A stretch of DNA of 64,000 nt from Saccharothrix ecbatanensis. Lineage in GTDB: Bacteria > Actinomycetota > Actinomycetes > Mycobacteriales > Pseudonocardiaceae. The notes beneath the pieces were generated by a model. That model saw only the letters and a list, made by a program, of their open reading frames with translations, ran no database searches and was not told the origin of the DNA. Both the position numbers and the translations under genes were made by a program. Shown here one piece after another: positions 19,792 to 28,387 of the stretch (position 1 is the first letter of the stretch; each line of letters begins with the position of its first letter). The stretch lies in the NCBI RefSeq assembly GCF_014205015.1, contig NZ_JACHMO010000001.1:1984001-2048000 (forward strand), in the 5' to 3' direction.

Positions 19792-21036
19792 ATGCCTACT
19801 GCCATGGACACTCGCTCCGAAACGGCCCACGTCCGACCGATGGACGCCGCCGCAGATCTGCTTGCCCTGCTTCAAAACACGAGGACCGAACCGCGTGCCG
19901 ACACCCAGCTGGAAGCCTTGACCCTGGCCGTGTCCGCCGACTTGCCGGTGTTGCTGTGGGGCGAGCCGGGGATCGGCAAGACCGCGGCCCTGAACCAGCT
20001 CGCCGACGCGCTCGAACTGCCGCTGACCACGGTGATCGCCAGCGTGCACGAGCCCTCCGACTTCTCCGGTCTGCCGGTGGTCGGTGACGACCCCGCGGTG
20101 CAAGGTGTTCCGATGGCTCCGCCCGACTGGGCCGTGCGCCTGGTCCGTGCCGGCCACGGGCTCTTGTTCCTCGACGAGCTGTCCACCGCGCCGCCCGCCG
20201 TCCAGGCCGCGCTGCTTCGCGTCGTGCTCGAACGCCGGATCGGCGCCCTGCGACTCCCTCCAGGTGTCCGGATCGTGGCCGCCGCCAATCCGCGCTCTTC
20301 CGCAGCCGACGGCTGGGAGCTGAGCCCGCCGTTGGCGAACCGGTTCGTCCATCTACAGTGGACCTACGACCACGAGGTCGTGGTGCGCGGGCTGGGCGGA
20401 ACGTGGCCGAGGGCAACGCTGCCGCGGCTGGACTCGGCGCGGCTGCCCGACGCCGTGGCGTTCGCCCGTCGTGCGGTGTGCGAACTCTTGGCAGCCCGTC
20501 CCAGACTCGTACATCAACTGCCGAAGAACGAAGCGGGCCGCGGTGGCGCGTGGCCCTCACCACGAAGTTGGGACATGTCGCTGCGGCTGATCGCTTTCGC
20601 CACCGCGGCCGGCGCGTCCCGGGACGTGCTGTCGATGCTGGTGCGGGGCACGGTGGGAGACGGGCCAGGGCTGGAGTTGCTGGCGAGCCTGGATCGGATG
20701 GATCTGCCGGACCCCGAGGTGCTGCTCGCGGATCCGGCGGCGGCCGTGCTGCCCGAGCGTGGCGACCTGCGTCAGACGGTGCTCGATGGCGTGGTGGAGG
20801 CGGTGCGCAAGCGGCCGGAGCAATCCCGCTGGGACGCGGCGTGGTCCCTGCTGGTGCTGGCATTGGAGACCGGCGCCCCGGATCTGGTGGTCGTGCCGGC
20901 GTCCACGCTCGCCGCGCTGCGCCGTGACGACTGGCAGGTTCCGGCGGCGATCGAGCGACTGGCCGGGGCGGTGTCGCTGTCGCAGCGAGCGGACCGAGCG
21001 AACCTGGCGGCGCTCGGCGCGGGCGTCTGCCGATGA
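19792..21036 (+). CDS. MoxR-type AAA+ ATPase
   Basis: About 414 residues. Walker A GEPGIGKT (57-64), Walker B GLLFLDELST, sensor-1 region RIVAAANPRSSAADGWELSPPLANRFVHL with the arginine finger in ANRF. In MoxR systems such ATPases remodel or activate a partner with a VWA domain. The next gene encodes exactly such a partner and starts within this gene's stop (ATGA). The C-terminal 170 residues are helical and less conserved. Confidence 0.88.
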   Translation: MPTAMDTRSETAHVRPMDAAADLLALLQNTRTEPRADTQLEALTLAVSADLPVLLWGEPGIGKTAALNQLADALELPLTTVIASVHEPSDFSGLPVVGDDPAVQGVPMAPPDWAVRLVRAGHGLLFLDELSTAPPAVQAALLRVVLERRIGALRLPPGVRIVAAANPRSSAADGWELSPPLANRFVHLQWTYDHEVVVRGLGGTWPRATLPRLDSARLPDAVAFARRAVCELLAARPRLVHQLPKNEAGRGGAWPSPRSWDMSLRLIAFATAAGASRDVLSMLVRGTVGDGPGLELLASLDRMDLPDPEVLLADPAAAVLPERGDLRQTVLDGVVEAVRKRPEQSRWDAAWSLLVLALETGAPDLVVVPASTLAALRRDDWQVPAAIERLAGAVSLSQRADRANLAALGAGVCR

Positions 21037-22256
21037 CGGCGGGGAACCTGGACGAGGAGAAGCTCTTCGCCGCCCGGTTGCTCGCGGTGCGGAGCCGACC
21101 ATACCTGGCGACGGCGTTGTTCGCGTTGCACGCGGTGGAATCGCGGCGAGTGCCGACGATGGCCGTGGATCGGCACTGGCGCTGCTACGTCTCGCCGGCG
21201 TTCGTGGAGCGCACCCCGTTGGAGGAGCTGGCCGGGGTGTGGGTGCACGAGGTCTCCCACCTGTTGCGCGACCACCACGGGCGCAGCGACCGGTTCGCGG
21301 CGAAGCACGAGCTGACGCGGCCGGGAGAGCGGTTGCGGATGAACATCGCGGCGGACTGCGAGATCAACGACGACGTGTACGGCGATGGGTTGGCCCAGCC
21401 CGCGGGCGCCGTCCGACCGGGACTGCTCAGGTTGCCCGAGGGGCAGTTGATGGAGGACTACCTGCGCCAGTTCCGGCTCGGGCCGTACACCGACGGGTTC
21501 ACCTGGCTGGACTGCGGCAGCGGCGCCGACGGGCTGGAGCGCGAGTGGGACCTCGGGCCGGACGGCGCGCATGGGCTCAGCGCTCAGGAACGGGACGCCG
21601 TCCGGTTCCGGGTGGCGCAAGGCCTCACCGCCCACCCGGGAAACGCCCCGCAGGGCTGGAAACGGTGGGCGGAGGAGGCGTTCCACCCGCCACAGCCGTG
21701 GCGTGAACTCCTGGGAGCGGCGGTCCGTTCGGCGGCGTCCGGCCCCGGTGTGGGCGAGGATTACACCTACGGCCGGCCGTCGCGCAGGTCGGCCGGTCTG
21801 CCCGGTGTGGTGCTGCCGAGCCTGCGGCGCCGACCGCCTCGCGCCTGCGTGATCGTCGACACCTCCGGGTCGGTGAGCGACGCCGAGTTGGGGACCGCGA
21901 TCGTCGAGATCGCCGCGATCGTCCGTGCCGTGGGCGGCCGGCGTGATCTTGTCTCGATGCTGTCGTGCGATGCCGCCGCCCACGTCACCCATCCGCTGTG
22001 CCGCGCCGAGGGGATCCCGTTGATCGGCGGTGGCGGCACGGATCTGCGCACCGGCTTCGCCAAGGCCCTGCGGAGCAACCCCCGCCCCGACGTCATCGTC
22101 GCCCTGACCGACGGACAGACACCCTGGCCCGATGCCCGTCCGCCCTGCCGGACGGTGGTGGGCCTGTTTCCCCGACCGCGTCGATCGGGCGAGGGTGATC
22201 CCGACTACGTGCCGGACACGCCACCTGAGTGGGCGAAGGTCGTCACCGTCGGCTGA
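21033..22256 (+). CDS. VWA-domain protein with HExxH metallopeptidase-like domain (DUF2201 type)
   Basis: About 407 residues. The N-terminal domain carries HEVSHLLRDH (HExxH at 72-76), followed by NIAADCEINDD, which supplies further possible metal ligands. The C-terminal VWA domain has a MIDAS motif DTSGSVSD (D276), a GGGGTDLRTGF threonine and an ALTDGQTPW aspartate. It is a putative metal-dependent peptidase or binding protein activated by the coupled MoxR ATPase. The ATG overlaps the ATPase stop. No signal peptide, so cytoplasmic. Confidence 0.85.
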   Translation: MTAGNLDEEKLFAARLLAVRSRPYLATALFALHAVESRRVPTMAVDRHWRCYVSPAFVERTPLEELAGVWVHEVSHLLRDHHGRSDRFAAKHELTRPGERLRMNIAADCEINDDVYGDGLAQPAGAVRPGLLRLPEGQLMEDYLRQFRLGPYTDGFTWLDCGSGADGLEREWDLGPDGAHGLSAQERDAVRFRVAQGLTAHPGNAPQGWKRWAEEAFHPPQPWRELLGAAVRSAASGPGVGEDYTYGRPSRRSAGLPGVVLPSLRRRPPRACVIVDTSGSVSDAELGTAIVEIAAIVRAVGGRRDLVSMLSCDAAAHVTHPLCRAEGIPLIGGGGTDLRTGFAKALRSNPRPDVIVALTDGQTPWPDARPPCRTVVGLFPRPRRSGEGDPDYVPDTPPEWAKVVTVG

Positions 22257-22260
22257 TCGG

Positions 22261-23214
22261 CTACAGGGACTTCAGGAACTCCAGCAGGGCGGCGTTGACC
22301 TCGGCCGGCCGTTCCTGCTGGGTCCAGTGACCGCAGTTCGGGATCTCCACGATCGAGCGCAGGTTCGGCAGCAACCCGCCCGGCTGATCGCGCATACCGG
22401 CGGCCCTGGTGACGTCGGCCACCGGGTCGAGGTCGCCGGCGATGTACAGCGCCGGCTGGGTGATCGCCGCTCCACGCCACGCCTTGAGCAGTTCCTGGTT
22501 GCGGTCGAGGTTGCGGTACCAGTTGAGGCCGCCGGTGAACCCGCTGACGGAGAAGTCCGCGACGTAGGCGGCGACGTCGTCCTCGGTGAGCCACGACGGC
22601 AGCACCTCGGGATCGGTTCCGGTGTCGAGGAACCCGCCACCGGGCGGCACGACCAGCGGTCCGCGCGGGCCGTCCGCCGACCCGGAGTACAGCATCTGCC
22701 GCAGCGTCCGCGTCGGGTCGAGTGCCAGCTCGGCATCGGCCACGCCGGGCTCCTGGAAGTACACGTGGTAGAAGCCGTCGCCGAACATCTGCCGGCCCAC
22801 GACCAGTGGCGACGGGGCGGCCGGCGGCCAGGGCAGCACACCGATCCCGGCCACCGCGCGAACCCGGTCCGGCCGCAGCATCGCCGTGTACCAGGCGAGA
22901 AGCGAGCCCATGTCGTGACCGACGACCACTGCCTGCCGCTCACCGAGCGCGTCGATCAGCGCGACCACGTCGCCGACCAGGTCGAGCATCGTGTACCGGC
23001 CGACGTCGGCGGGTCGCTCGGTGCGGCCGAAGCCGCGCAGGTCGGGCGCCACCACGTGGTACCCGGCGGCGGCGAGCTCGTCGAACTGGTGGCGCCAGCT
23101 GTAGGACGTCTCCGGGAAGCCGTGCAGCAGTAGCACCAGTTCGCCGTCACCCTGCTCGGCGATGTGCGTGCGAAGGCCACCGGCATCGACTTCGCGATTG
23201 GTGAAAATAGTCAT
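22261..23214 (-). CDS. Epoxide hydrolase-like alpha/beta hydrolase
   Basis: About 317 residues. HGFPETSYSW (31-40, oxyanion HGxP), nucleophile D101 in VVGHDMGSLLAWY in place of Ser, and the catalytic His in CGHWTQQERP: the pattern of soluble epoxide hydrolases and haloalkane dehalogenases, with HGxP favouring epoxide hydrolase. The ATG at 23214 begins MTIFTNREV. It is divergent from the SnoaL/monooxygenase genes and could open epoxides made by that flavoenzyme, which is inference. It ends four bases from the VWA gene. Confidence 0.88.
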   Translation of the reverse strand: MTIFTNREVDAGGLRTHIAEQGDGELVLLLHGFPETSYSWRHQFDELAAAGYHVVAPDLRGFGRTERPADVGRYTMLDLVGDVVALIDALGERQAVVVGHDMGSLLAWYTAMLRPDRVRAVAGIGVLPWPPAAPSPLVVGRQMFGDGFYHVYFQEPGVADAELALDPTRTLRQMLYSGSADGPRGPLVVPPGGGFLDTGTDPEVLPSWLTEDDVAAYVADFSVSGFTGGLNWYRNLDRNQELLKAWRGAAITQPALYIAGDLDPVADVTRAAGMRDQPGGLLPNLRSIVEIPNCGHWTQQERPAEVNAALLEFLKSL

Positions 23215-23349
23215 CGGCGAAACGTAGCACGGGCGCGCGGATACACCTGTCGTTGACAACTTCCTGCCAATTGTGAACCGGCTTCAAATGTGATTCGGCA
23301 AGTTGTGGCGAGTTGGGCTGTCGTGGTGCCTGATCGCGGTGTTCGTAGG

Positions 23350-23367
23350 GCACGATCCCGATCGTGC
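23350..23367. promoter_or_regulatory. Perfect palindrome in the divergent promoter region
   Basis: GCACGATC-CC-GATCGTGC, two eight-base arms around two bases, in the 348-base gap (23215-23562) between the epoxide hydrolase and the first SnoaL-like gene. A TTGACA hexamer lies near 23253. I see no gene in this gap. The palindrome is a plausible operator for both directions; no regulator gene is adjacent. Confidence 0.4.
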
Positions 23368-23562
23368 GCAGGATGCCGACTATGGCCGACCGGGAGGGTT
23401 GTCGGCCGAGCCGGTCGCTTCGTGATTCCGGCGCCGGAGACGGCGTCGCATTTGTTTCTCGAGTGTTTTCCGTGCGGACGTGCATTTGCGGAACCGTCGC
23501 GCGGGATGGTCGCGGGATCTGCGCACGAGACCGGTAACAGCAGGTACGAGGAACGGAGAAAG

Positions 23563-24126
23563 ATGGCGGACAGCCATGATGCCCGCGCCGCGGATCCGAC
23601 GTGCGCGGACGTCAGACGGATCGCCGAGGAGATGTTCGGCGCGCTGTGGAACGAGCGTCGCTTCGACGTGCTCGACCAGCATGTCAGCCCGAACGCCGTG
23701 TCACGGCTCTCCCTGCCGGCCCAGTCGGCGATCACCGGTCCGGGGGGACTCAAGGCCTTCGCCGAGGACATGTTCACCGCGATGCCGGACCTGCGCCGGG
23801 TCACGCACCGGGTGTTCGCCTACGAGAACCGGGCACTGGTGCGCGAGGAGTTGACCGGGACGCACCGAGGTCCGTTCGTCGGCATCCCCGCGACCGGCGC
23901 CACCTTGGTCCTCTCCCAGATGATCCACCTGCGATTCGAGGGCGAATCGGTCGTCGAACTGGTTCAGCAGGCCGACATCCTCGGCGTGATGGGACAGCTC
24001 AAGCTGACCCCGCCGGATGGCGTCGGGCCGCTCGGGTCGGTGCTCCACACGTTCAAGACGGTGGGACGACTCGGCCGGCTCGCGGTGCGCGCGCAGTTGA
24101 ACCAGCGAAAGGCAGCGACCTCATGA
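23563..24126 (+). CDS. SnoaL-like (NTF2-fold) protein 1
   Basis: About 187 residues. SnoaL pattern: ALWNERRFDVLDQHVSPNAV, GLKAFAEDMFTAMPDLRRV, then TGTHRGPFVGIPATGATL and LRFEGESVVELVQQADILGVM. Such NTF2-fold proteins act as polyketide cyclases, epoxide hydrolases or hydroxylases; the fold alone does not tell which. A C-terminal extension (HTFKTVGRLGRLAVRAQL) is helical. The ATG at 23563 follows GAACGGAG. It is coupled to the next SnoaL-like gene by an ATGA overlap. Confidence 0.82.
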   Translation: MADSHDARAADPTCADVRRIAEEMFGALWNERRFDVLDQHVSPNAVSRLSLPAQSAITGPGGLKAFAEDMFTAMPDLRRVTHRVFAYENRALVREELTGTHRGPFVGIPATGATLVLSQMIHLRFEGESVVELVQQADILGVMGQLKLTPPDGVGPLGSVLHTFKTVGRLGRLAVRAQLNQRKAATS

Positions 24127-24674
24127 CCACGACCCTCGACGCGCTGAAGCCGCACGACGCCGCGGAGAAGTTCACCCTGACCCCCGAGTACGCGCTGCGG
24201 CTCAACGAGGTCAGCTTCATGCAGGACAACTCGCCGGCTCTGGAGTGGTTCGACCCGGACTGCCTGTGCTACCTCCCCGGCCGCCCGGTGATGGACCGGC
24301 ACACGTTCCTGGACACCGTGACCATGGTGATGAACGCCAAGCCGGACGTCGTCGTCGACATGAAGGACATCTTCGTGGACGGCAACACGGCCGCGGTCTA
24401 CGCCACGTTCACCGGCCACCAGACCGGCCCGCTGCTCGGTATTCCGCCCACCGGCAAGAAGGTGTCGATCACCGAGTTGGGCACCGTCACGTTCAACGAC
24501 TCCGGACGGGTGGTCGAGTTCCGGCAGGAGGCCGACTACCTCGGCATGCTCACCCAGATGGGGATCGTGCCACCGCTCGGCACCGGCCCGGTCGGCCAGA
24601 TCACGCACGCGCTGCGCAACGCGGTCCGCCTTTACCGGCTCGATCGCAAGTACCGCAGGGCCACCAGTAGCTGA
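24123..24674 (+). CDS. SnoaL-like (NTF2-fold) protein 2
   Basis: About 183 residues. The same fold as its neighbour: YALRLNEVSFMQDNSPALEW, then FTGHQTGPLLGIPPTGKKV and FRQEADYLGMLTQMGIVPP. The end (ITHALRNAVRLYRLDRKYRR) matches the helical extension of protein 1, so the two are paralogues that may form a heterodimer. Its start overlaps the stop of protein 1, and the flavin monooxygenase follows after 28 bases. Confidence 0.82.
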   Translation: MTTTLDALKPHDAAEKFTLTPEYALRLNEVSFMQDNSPALEWFDPDCLCYLPGRPVMDRHTFLDTVTMVMNAKPDVVVDMKDIFVDGNTAAVYATFTGHQTGPLLGIPPTGKKVSITELGTVTFNDSGRVVEFRQEADYLGMLTQMGIVPPLGTGPVGQITHALRNAVRLYRLDRKYRRATSS

Positions 24675-24702
24675 CAACGCGAACGAGAGGAAGGAGGCCG
24701 CG

Positions 24703-25851
24703 GTGACGGGACTCTCGGTGATCATCGCCGGCGGGGGAGTCGGCGGGCTCACCCTTGCCGGCATGCTGACCCGGCAAGGCGCGCAGGTCACGGTGCTGGA
24801 GAAGACGCCGTCCAGACTCGGCCAGGGCGCGGCGCTGGCGATCTGGCCCAACGCCATGCTCGGCCTGCTCTCCAGCGGGGACGCCGAGATGTACGAGGAG
24901 GTCCTCGCGCTCGGCCGCCCGGTGTACCACGCGCTGATGGGCTCGTTGGAACGCCGCTGGTACGGACGCGTCGACCTGCGGCCGCTGTCCAAGCGCTACG
25001 GGGTCACCGGCCTGGGCATGGTGCGCACCGAACTGATGTCGACGCTCGTGAAGCTGTCCGGAGCGGACATCCGTTACGGCCACGAGGTCGTCGGCGCGAC
25101 GCCCGACGGGACGGTCACCCTGTCCAGTGGCGAAACGCTGCGTGCCGACGTCGTGGTCGGCGCGGACGGGATCGGCTCGGCGGTGCGCCGCGCGCTGCTG
25201 CCACCGGGTTCGGTCGACCGGCTGGGCGAACCGCACACCGGCTGGCAGGGAGTGGCCGACCAGACCGACATCTGGGACGGCGACGGCCCGGAGTTCATGT
25301 TCGGCAACGGCGGCGCGGCAGGCCTGCTGCCGCTCAACGGGGGCCGCACCTACTGGTTCGTGGACGGGTCGATCGAGACCCGGCCGGAGACCCAGGGCTG
25401 GCCGGAGATCATGAACCTGATGATCGCGGCGACCCCGCCCGAGCAGCTGGCCAAGGACCGCGTCTACACCCGGCCGCCGGTCCGCAACTGGGGTTCCGGG
25501 CGGATCACGCTCCTCGGCGACGCCGCGCACCCGTTGCTGCCCACTGTCGGGCAGGGCGCGTGCATGGCGATCGAGAGTGCCGCTGTGCTCGCCGCCCGCC
25601 TGCGCGACACCACCGATCCGGTGGCCGCGCTCCGCCAGTACGAGAGCGACCGGTTCAAGCGGGTGACCACGGTGTTCAAGCGCTCCATCACGCAGGTGCG
25701 CCAGCGCGCCATCCCCGACGCGGTGCGCAACCGCATGCTGGCCACCATGCCGGACAAGGCGATCACGTTCTTCTTCACCGGCTCGGCGAAGCCGATCCCC
25801 GAGTTCGCCGATGCCCACCTGCCGGGTCGACGCGTCGGGGGTCGGGCATGA
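24703..25851 (+). CDS. FAD-dependent monooxygenase (aromatic hydroxylase/epoxidase class A)
   Basis: About 382 residues. GxGxxG dinucleotide fold (VIIAGGGVGGLTLAGML), the middle motif around VVGADGIGSAVRR (DG fingerprint) and the GD motif ITLLGDAAHPLLPTVGQGACMAIESA. Class A flavoprotein hydroxylase using NAD(P)H and O2; the substrate is unknown. The GTG at 24703 follows GGAAGGAGG. It completes an operon with two SnoaL-like proteins, a set found in aromatic or polyether tailoring and in catabolism. Confidence 0.9.
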   Translation: MTGLSVIIAGGGVGGLTLAGMLTRQGAQVTVLEKTPSRLGQGAALAIWPNAMLGLLSSGDAEMYEEVLALGRPVYHALMGSLERRWYGRVDLRPLSKRYGVTGLGMVRTELMSTLVKLSGADIRYGHEVVGATPDGTVTLSSGETLRADVVVGADGIGSAVRRALLPPGSVDRLGEPHTGWQGVADQTDIWDGDGPEFMFGNGGAAGLLPLNGGRTYWFVDGSIETRPETQGWPEIMNLMIAATPPEQLAKDRVYTRPPVRNWGSGRITLLGDAAHPLLPTVGQGACMAIESAAVLAARLRDTTDPVAALRQYESDRFKRVTTVFKRSITQVRQRAIPDAVRNRMLATMPDKAITFFFTGSAKPIPEFADAHLPGRRVGGRA

Positions 25852-25974
25852 CCGGCTGACCCCATGCGTTCCTTCATTCGGCTGAGATCGTGACCCGTTC
25901 GGGTGATTGCAGGCAGGGCGTCGAAACGAGCCCTCCGCCTGGTCGACACACGGTTACCAGTCGAAGGAGGACGC

Positions 25975-28380
25975 ATGGGCAAGATCGACTCCGGGCTGAA
26001 GTTCTTGGCCGAGCAGCGCACGACCACACTTCGCAAACTGGCCGACGAGGTGGTGTTCGCGGTCGAGGTGGAGAGCGGCGCGAAACCCCTGGCGACGGTC
26101 CTCATCGAGTTCGACGGCGACCTCGCGGCCATCGAGGAAGCGGGGTTCCGGACCCGGAGCGTCGCGGGCGACGTGGCCACCGGCGAGATCGAGATCGGCA
26201 AGCTCGACCGCCTCGCCGAGCTGGACGAGGTCCGGCGGGTGGAGGCGTCGCGGGTGCTGTCGCCCGAGCTGGACGCCGCGCTGCCGGAGAGTCGCGCCGA
26301 CCTCGTGCACACGGGTCCGCCGGGCCACCGCGGCGCGGGCGTGATCGTGGGGCTCATCGACTCCGGCATCGACTACACCCACGGCGCCTTCCGCCGCGAC
26401 GACGGCAGGTCGCGCATCCTGGCGATCTGGGACCAGGGCCTCGCGCCGCAGGGGTCCGAGACCAGCCCGGCAACCTTCGCCTACGGGGTCGAGTACCGGC
26501 AGCCGGCGATCGACGCCGCGATCGCGTCCGCCAACCCGTTCGCCGTCGTCCGCCACCAGGACGCGGCGAACGCGGGTTTCCACGGGACGCACGTGGCGGG
26601 CATCGCCGCCGGCGACGGGTCGCCCCCGGACCCCGGCAACGACAACTCACCGCCGCGGCCCGCGTTCACGTTCATCGGCGTGGCCCCCGAGGCCGACATC
26701 GTCGTCGTGGCCAACAACCGGGGGCGGGCGTCCGGTGAACGGGGGCTGGGCGACTCGGCCGACACGCTCGACGCGGTCCGCTACATGTTCGACGTCGCCG
26801 CCTCGCTCGGACGCCCGGTCGTGATCAACCAGAGCCAGGGCGACAACGTCGGCCCGCACGACGGGACCAGCCTGCTGGAACGGGGCATCGACAACCTGCT
26901 CGGCGGCCCCGGCCGCGCGGTGGTCAAGTCGGCGGGCAACGAGGGCGCCCGCAACCGCCACGCCAGCGGAACGGTCACCGCGGGCACGAACCAGAACGTC
27001 GGGTTCGCGGTGCCGTCGGACCAGGGTTCGTCGGTCACCATCGACCTCTGGTACCGGGGCGCGGACCGCCTCGGCTTCTCGATCACCCCGCCCGGCGGCA
27101 CGGCGAGCACCGTCGTCAACCCCGGCGCCTCGACCACCCTGAACCTGCCCAACGGCAACAGCGTGTTCGTGGACTCCGACCTGAACGACCCGGGCAACGG
27201 CGACAACCGGATCTTCGTGGTGATCTCCCGCAACACCGCGCCCACCGTCCAATCGGGATCGTGGTCGTTCACGCTCCTGGGCACGACGATCACCCTCGGC
27301 CAGTGGGACGCCTGGATCCAGCGCAACGCCTCCGCGCAGTTCCTCCCGCCGCTGGTGAACGCCGCCCGGACCATCTCGGTGCCCGGCACGAGCCGTCAGA
27401 TCATCACCGCCGGCTCGTACGTCACCAAAGGCGCGGGCGTCGGCTCGATTTCGAGCTTCTCCAGCCGCGGGCCGACTCGGGACGGACGGCAGGCTCCGAC
27501 GGTCGCCGCGCCCGGCCAGACGCTGAGGGCGCCGCTGCCGGGGAACGCCTACGCCGGGAACATGGGCACGTCGATGGCCGCGCCGATGGTCGCGGGCGCG
27601 GTCGCGTTGATGTTGCAGCGCAACGCGAGCCTGACGCAGTCGGACATCCGGCGCTGCCTGATGGCCGGCGCACGGTCGGACGCGTTCACCGGCGTGACGC
27701 CGAACAACGCCTGGGGCGCGGGTAAACTCGACGTGCAGGCGTCCTTCCGGTGCCTCGCGGGACCTCCACGCACCATCGCGCCGCCGTGTGCGCCGGTGAC
27801 GATCCGCCCGCCGTGCGTGCTGCGGACGTTCGCGCCGCCGTGCCCGCCGGTCACGATCCGCCCGCCGTGCGTGCTGCGGACGATCGCGCCGCCGTGCCCG
27901 CCGGTCACGATCCGCCCGCCGTGCGTGCTGCGGACGATCGCGCCGCCGTGTTCACTGCGGACGTTCGCGCCGCCGTGCCCGCCGGTCACGATCCGCCCGC
28001 CATGCCCGCTACCGACGATCCGTCCGCCGTGTCCGCGGGTGGGGTTCCCGCCAGTGGGTCCTTTTGGGACGGTCGAATCGCCGTCACACGGCGGCGGCGA
28101 GATGCCGGGCGGCGAGATGCCCGGCGGGGAGGCGTCGGGCGGTTGGGCGCCGGCCGAGCAGGACTGGTACCAGGACTGGGCCCAGTACGGCTATCCCGCG
28201 CAGGATCCGTACGGGCAGGGCTGGGCGGATCAGGCGGACTGGTCCGGCCAGGTCGAGGGCCAGTCGGTGTGCTCGTGCTGCGGGCGACCGGATGCCGGTG
28301 CGTCGGGACAGCCCGGGGAGCAGTCGCCCGGACAAGACGAGGACCTGACCAAGGACTGGTACGGCAATCCGGGTTACTGA
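25975..28380 (+). CDS. Subtilisin-like S8 protease with ten Thr-x-x-Pro-Pro-Cys tail repeats
   Basis: About 801 residues. Order: prodomain-like region (about 1-105, with VLIEFDGDLAA and RSVAGDV); S8 catalytic domain with D129 (GLIDSGIDYTHG), H196 (FHGTHVAGI) and S533 (GTSMAAPMVAG), carrying a jelly-roll-like insert at about 330-480; ten nonapeptides T-[IF]-[AR]-P-P-C-x-x-x at 600-689; and a Gly/Trp/Tyr/Asp-rich tail with CSCC. There is no visible signal peptide. The ATG follows AAGGAGG. It heads an operon with an APH-type kinase, a HopA1-like protein and a LanC-like cyclase, so the Thr/Cys tail is the likely substrate for methyllanthionine formation. That modification is inferred. Confidence 0.9.
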   Translation: MGKIDSGLKFLAEQRTTTLRKLADEVVFAVEVESGAKPLATVLIEFDGDLAAIEEAGFRTRSVAGDVATGEIEIGKLDRLAELDEVRRVEASRVLSPELDAALPESRADLVHTGPPGHRGAGVIVGLIDSGIDYTHGAFRRDDGRSRILAIWDQGLAPQGSETSPATFAYGVEYRQPAIDAAIASANPFAVVRHQDAANAGFHGTHVAGIAAGDGSPPDPGNDNSPPRPAFTFIGVAPEADIVVVANNRGRASGERGLGDSADTLDAVRYMFDVAASLGRPVVINQSQGDNVGPHDGTSLLERGIDNLLGGPGRAVVKSAGNEGARNRHASGTVTAGTNQNVGFAVPSDQGSSVTIDLWYRGADRLGFSITPPGGTASTVVNPGASTTLNLPNGNSVFVDSDLNDPGNGDNRIFVVISRNTAPTVQSGSWSFTLLGTTITLGQWDAWIQRNASAQFLPPLVNAARTISVPGTSRQIITAGSYVTKGAGVGSISSFSSRGPTRDGRQAPTVAAPGQTLRAPLPGNAYAGNMGTSMAAPMVAGAVALMLQRNASLTQSDIRRCLMAGARSDAFTGVTPNNAWGAGKLDVQASFRCLAGPPRTIAPPCAPVTIRPPCVLRTFAPPCPPVTIRPPCVLRTIAPPCPPVTIRPPCVLRTIAPPCSLRTFAPPCPPVTIRPPCPLPTIRPPCPRVGFPPVGPFGTVESPSHGGGEMPGGEMPGGEASGGWAPAEQDWYQDWAQYGYPAQDPYGQGWADQADWSGQVEGQSVCSCCGRPDAGASGQPGEQSPGQDEDLTKDWYGNPGY
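27772..28041 (+). repeat. Ten in-frame 27-base repeats encoding Thr-x-x-Pro-Pro-Cys-x-x-x
   Basis: Repeats begin at 27772 and recur every 27 bases without a slip up to 28041. Each unit codes one Thr and one Cys at fixed spacing (TIAPPC, TIRPPC or TFAPPC followed by APV, VLR, PPV, SLR, PLP or PRV). Position 3 tends to alternate Ala and Arg, giving a 54-base super-period in the first six units. Only one unit contains a Ser. The DNA copies are very similar, which suggests recent expansion. Confidence 0.95.
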
Positions 28381-28387
28381 GGTCCGG

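Noticed and set aside
19792..22256. AAA + VWA genes as a magnesium/cobalt chelatase or a nitric oxide reductase activation pair (NorQ/NorD)
   Set aside because: No chelatase large subunit or nitric oxide reductase genes are nearby, and the HExxH N-terminal domain does not belong to those families.
27763..28045. Regular short repeats that could suggest a CRISPR-like or minisatellite array
   Set aside because: The 27-base units are in frame, encode a strict peptide pattern, have no spacers, and lie inside an intact protease gene.
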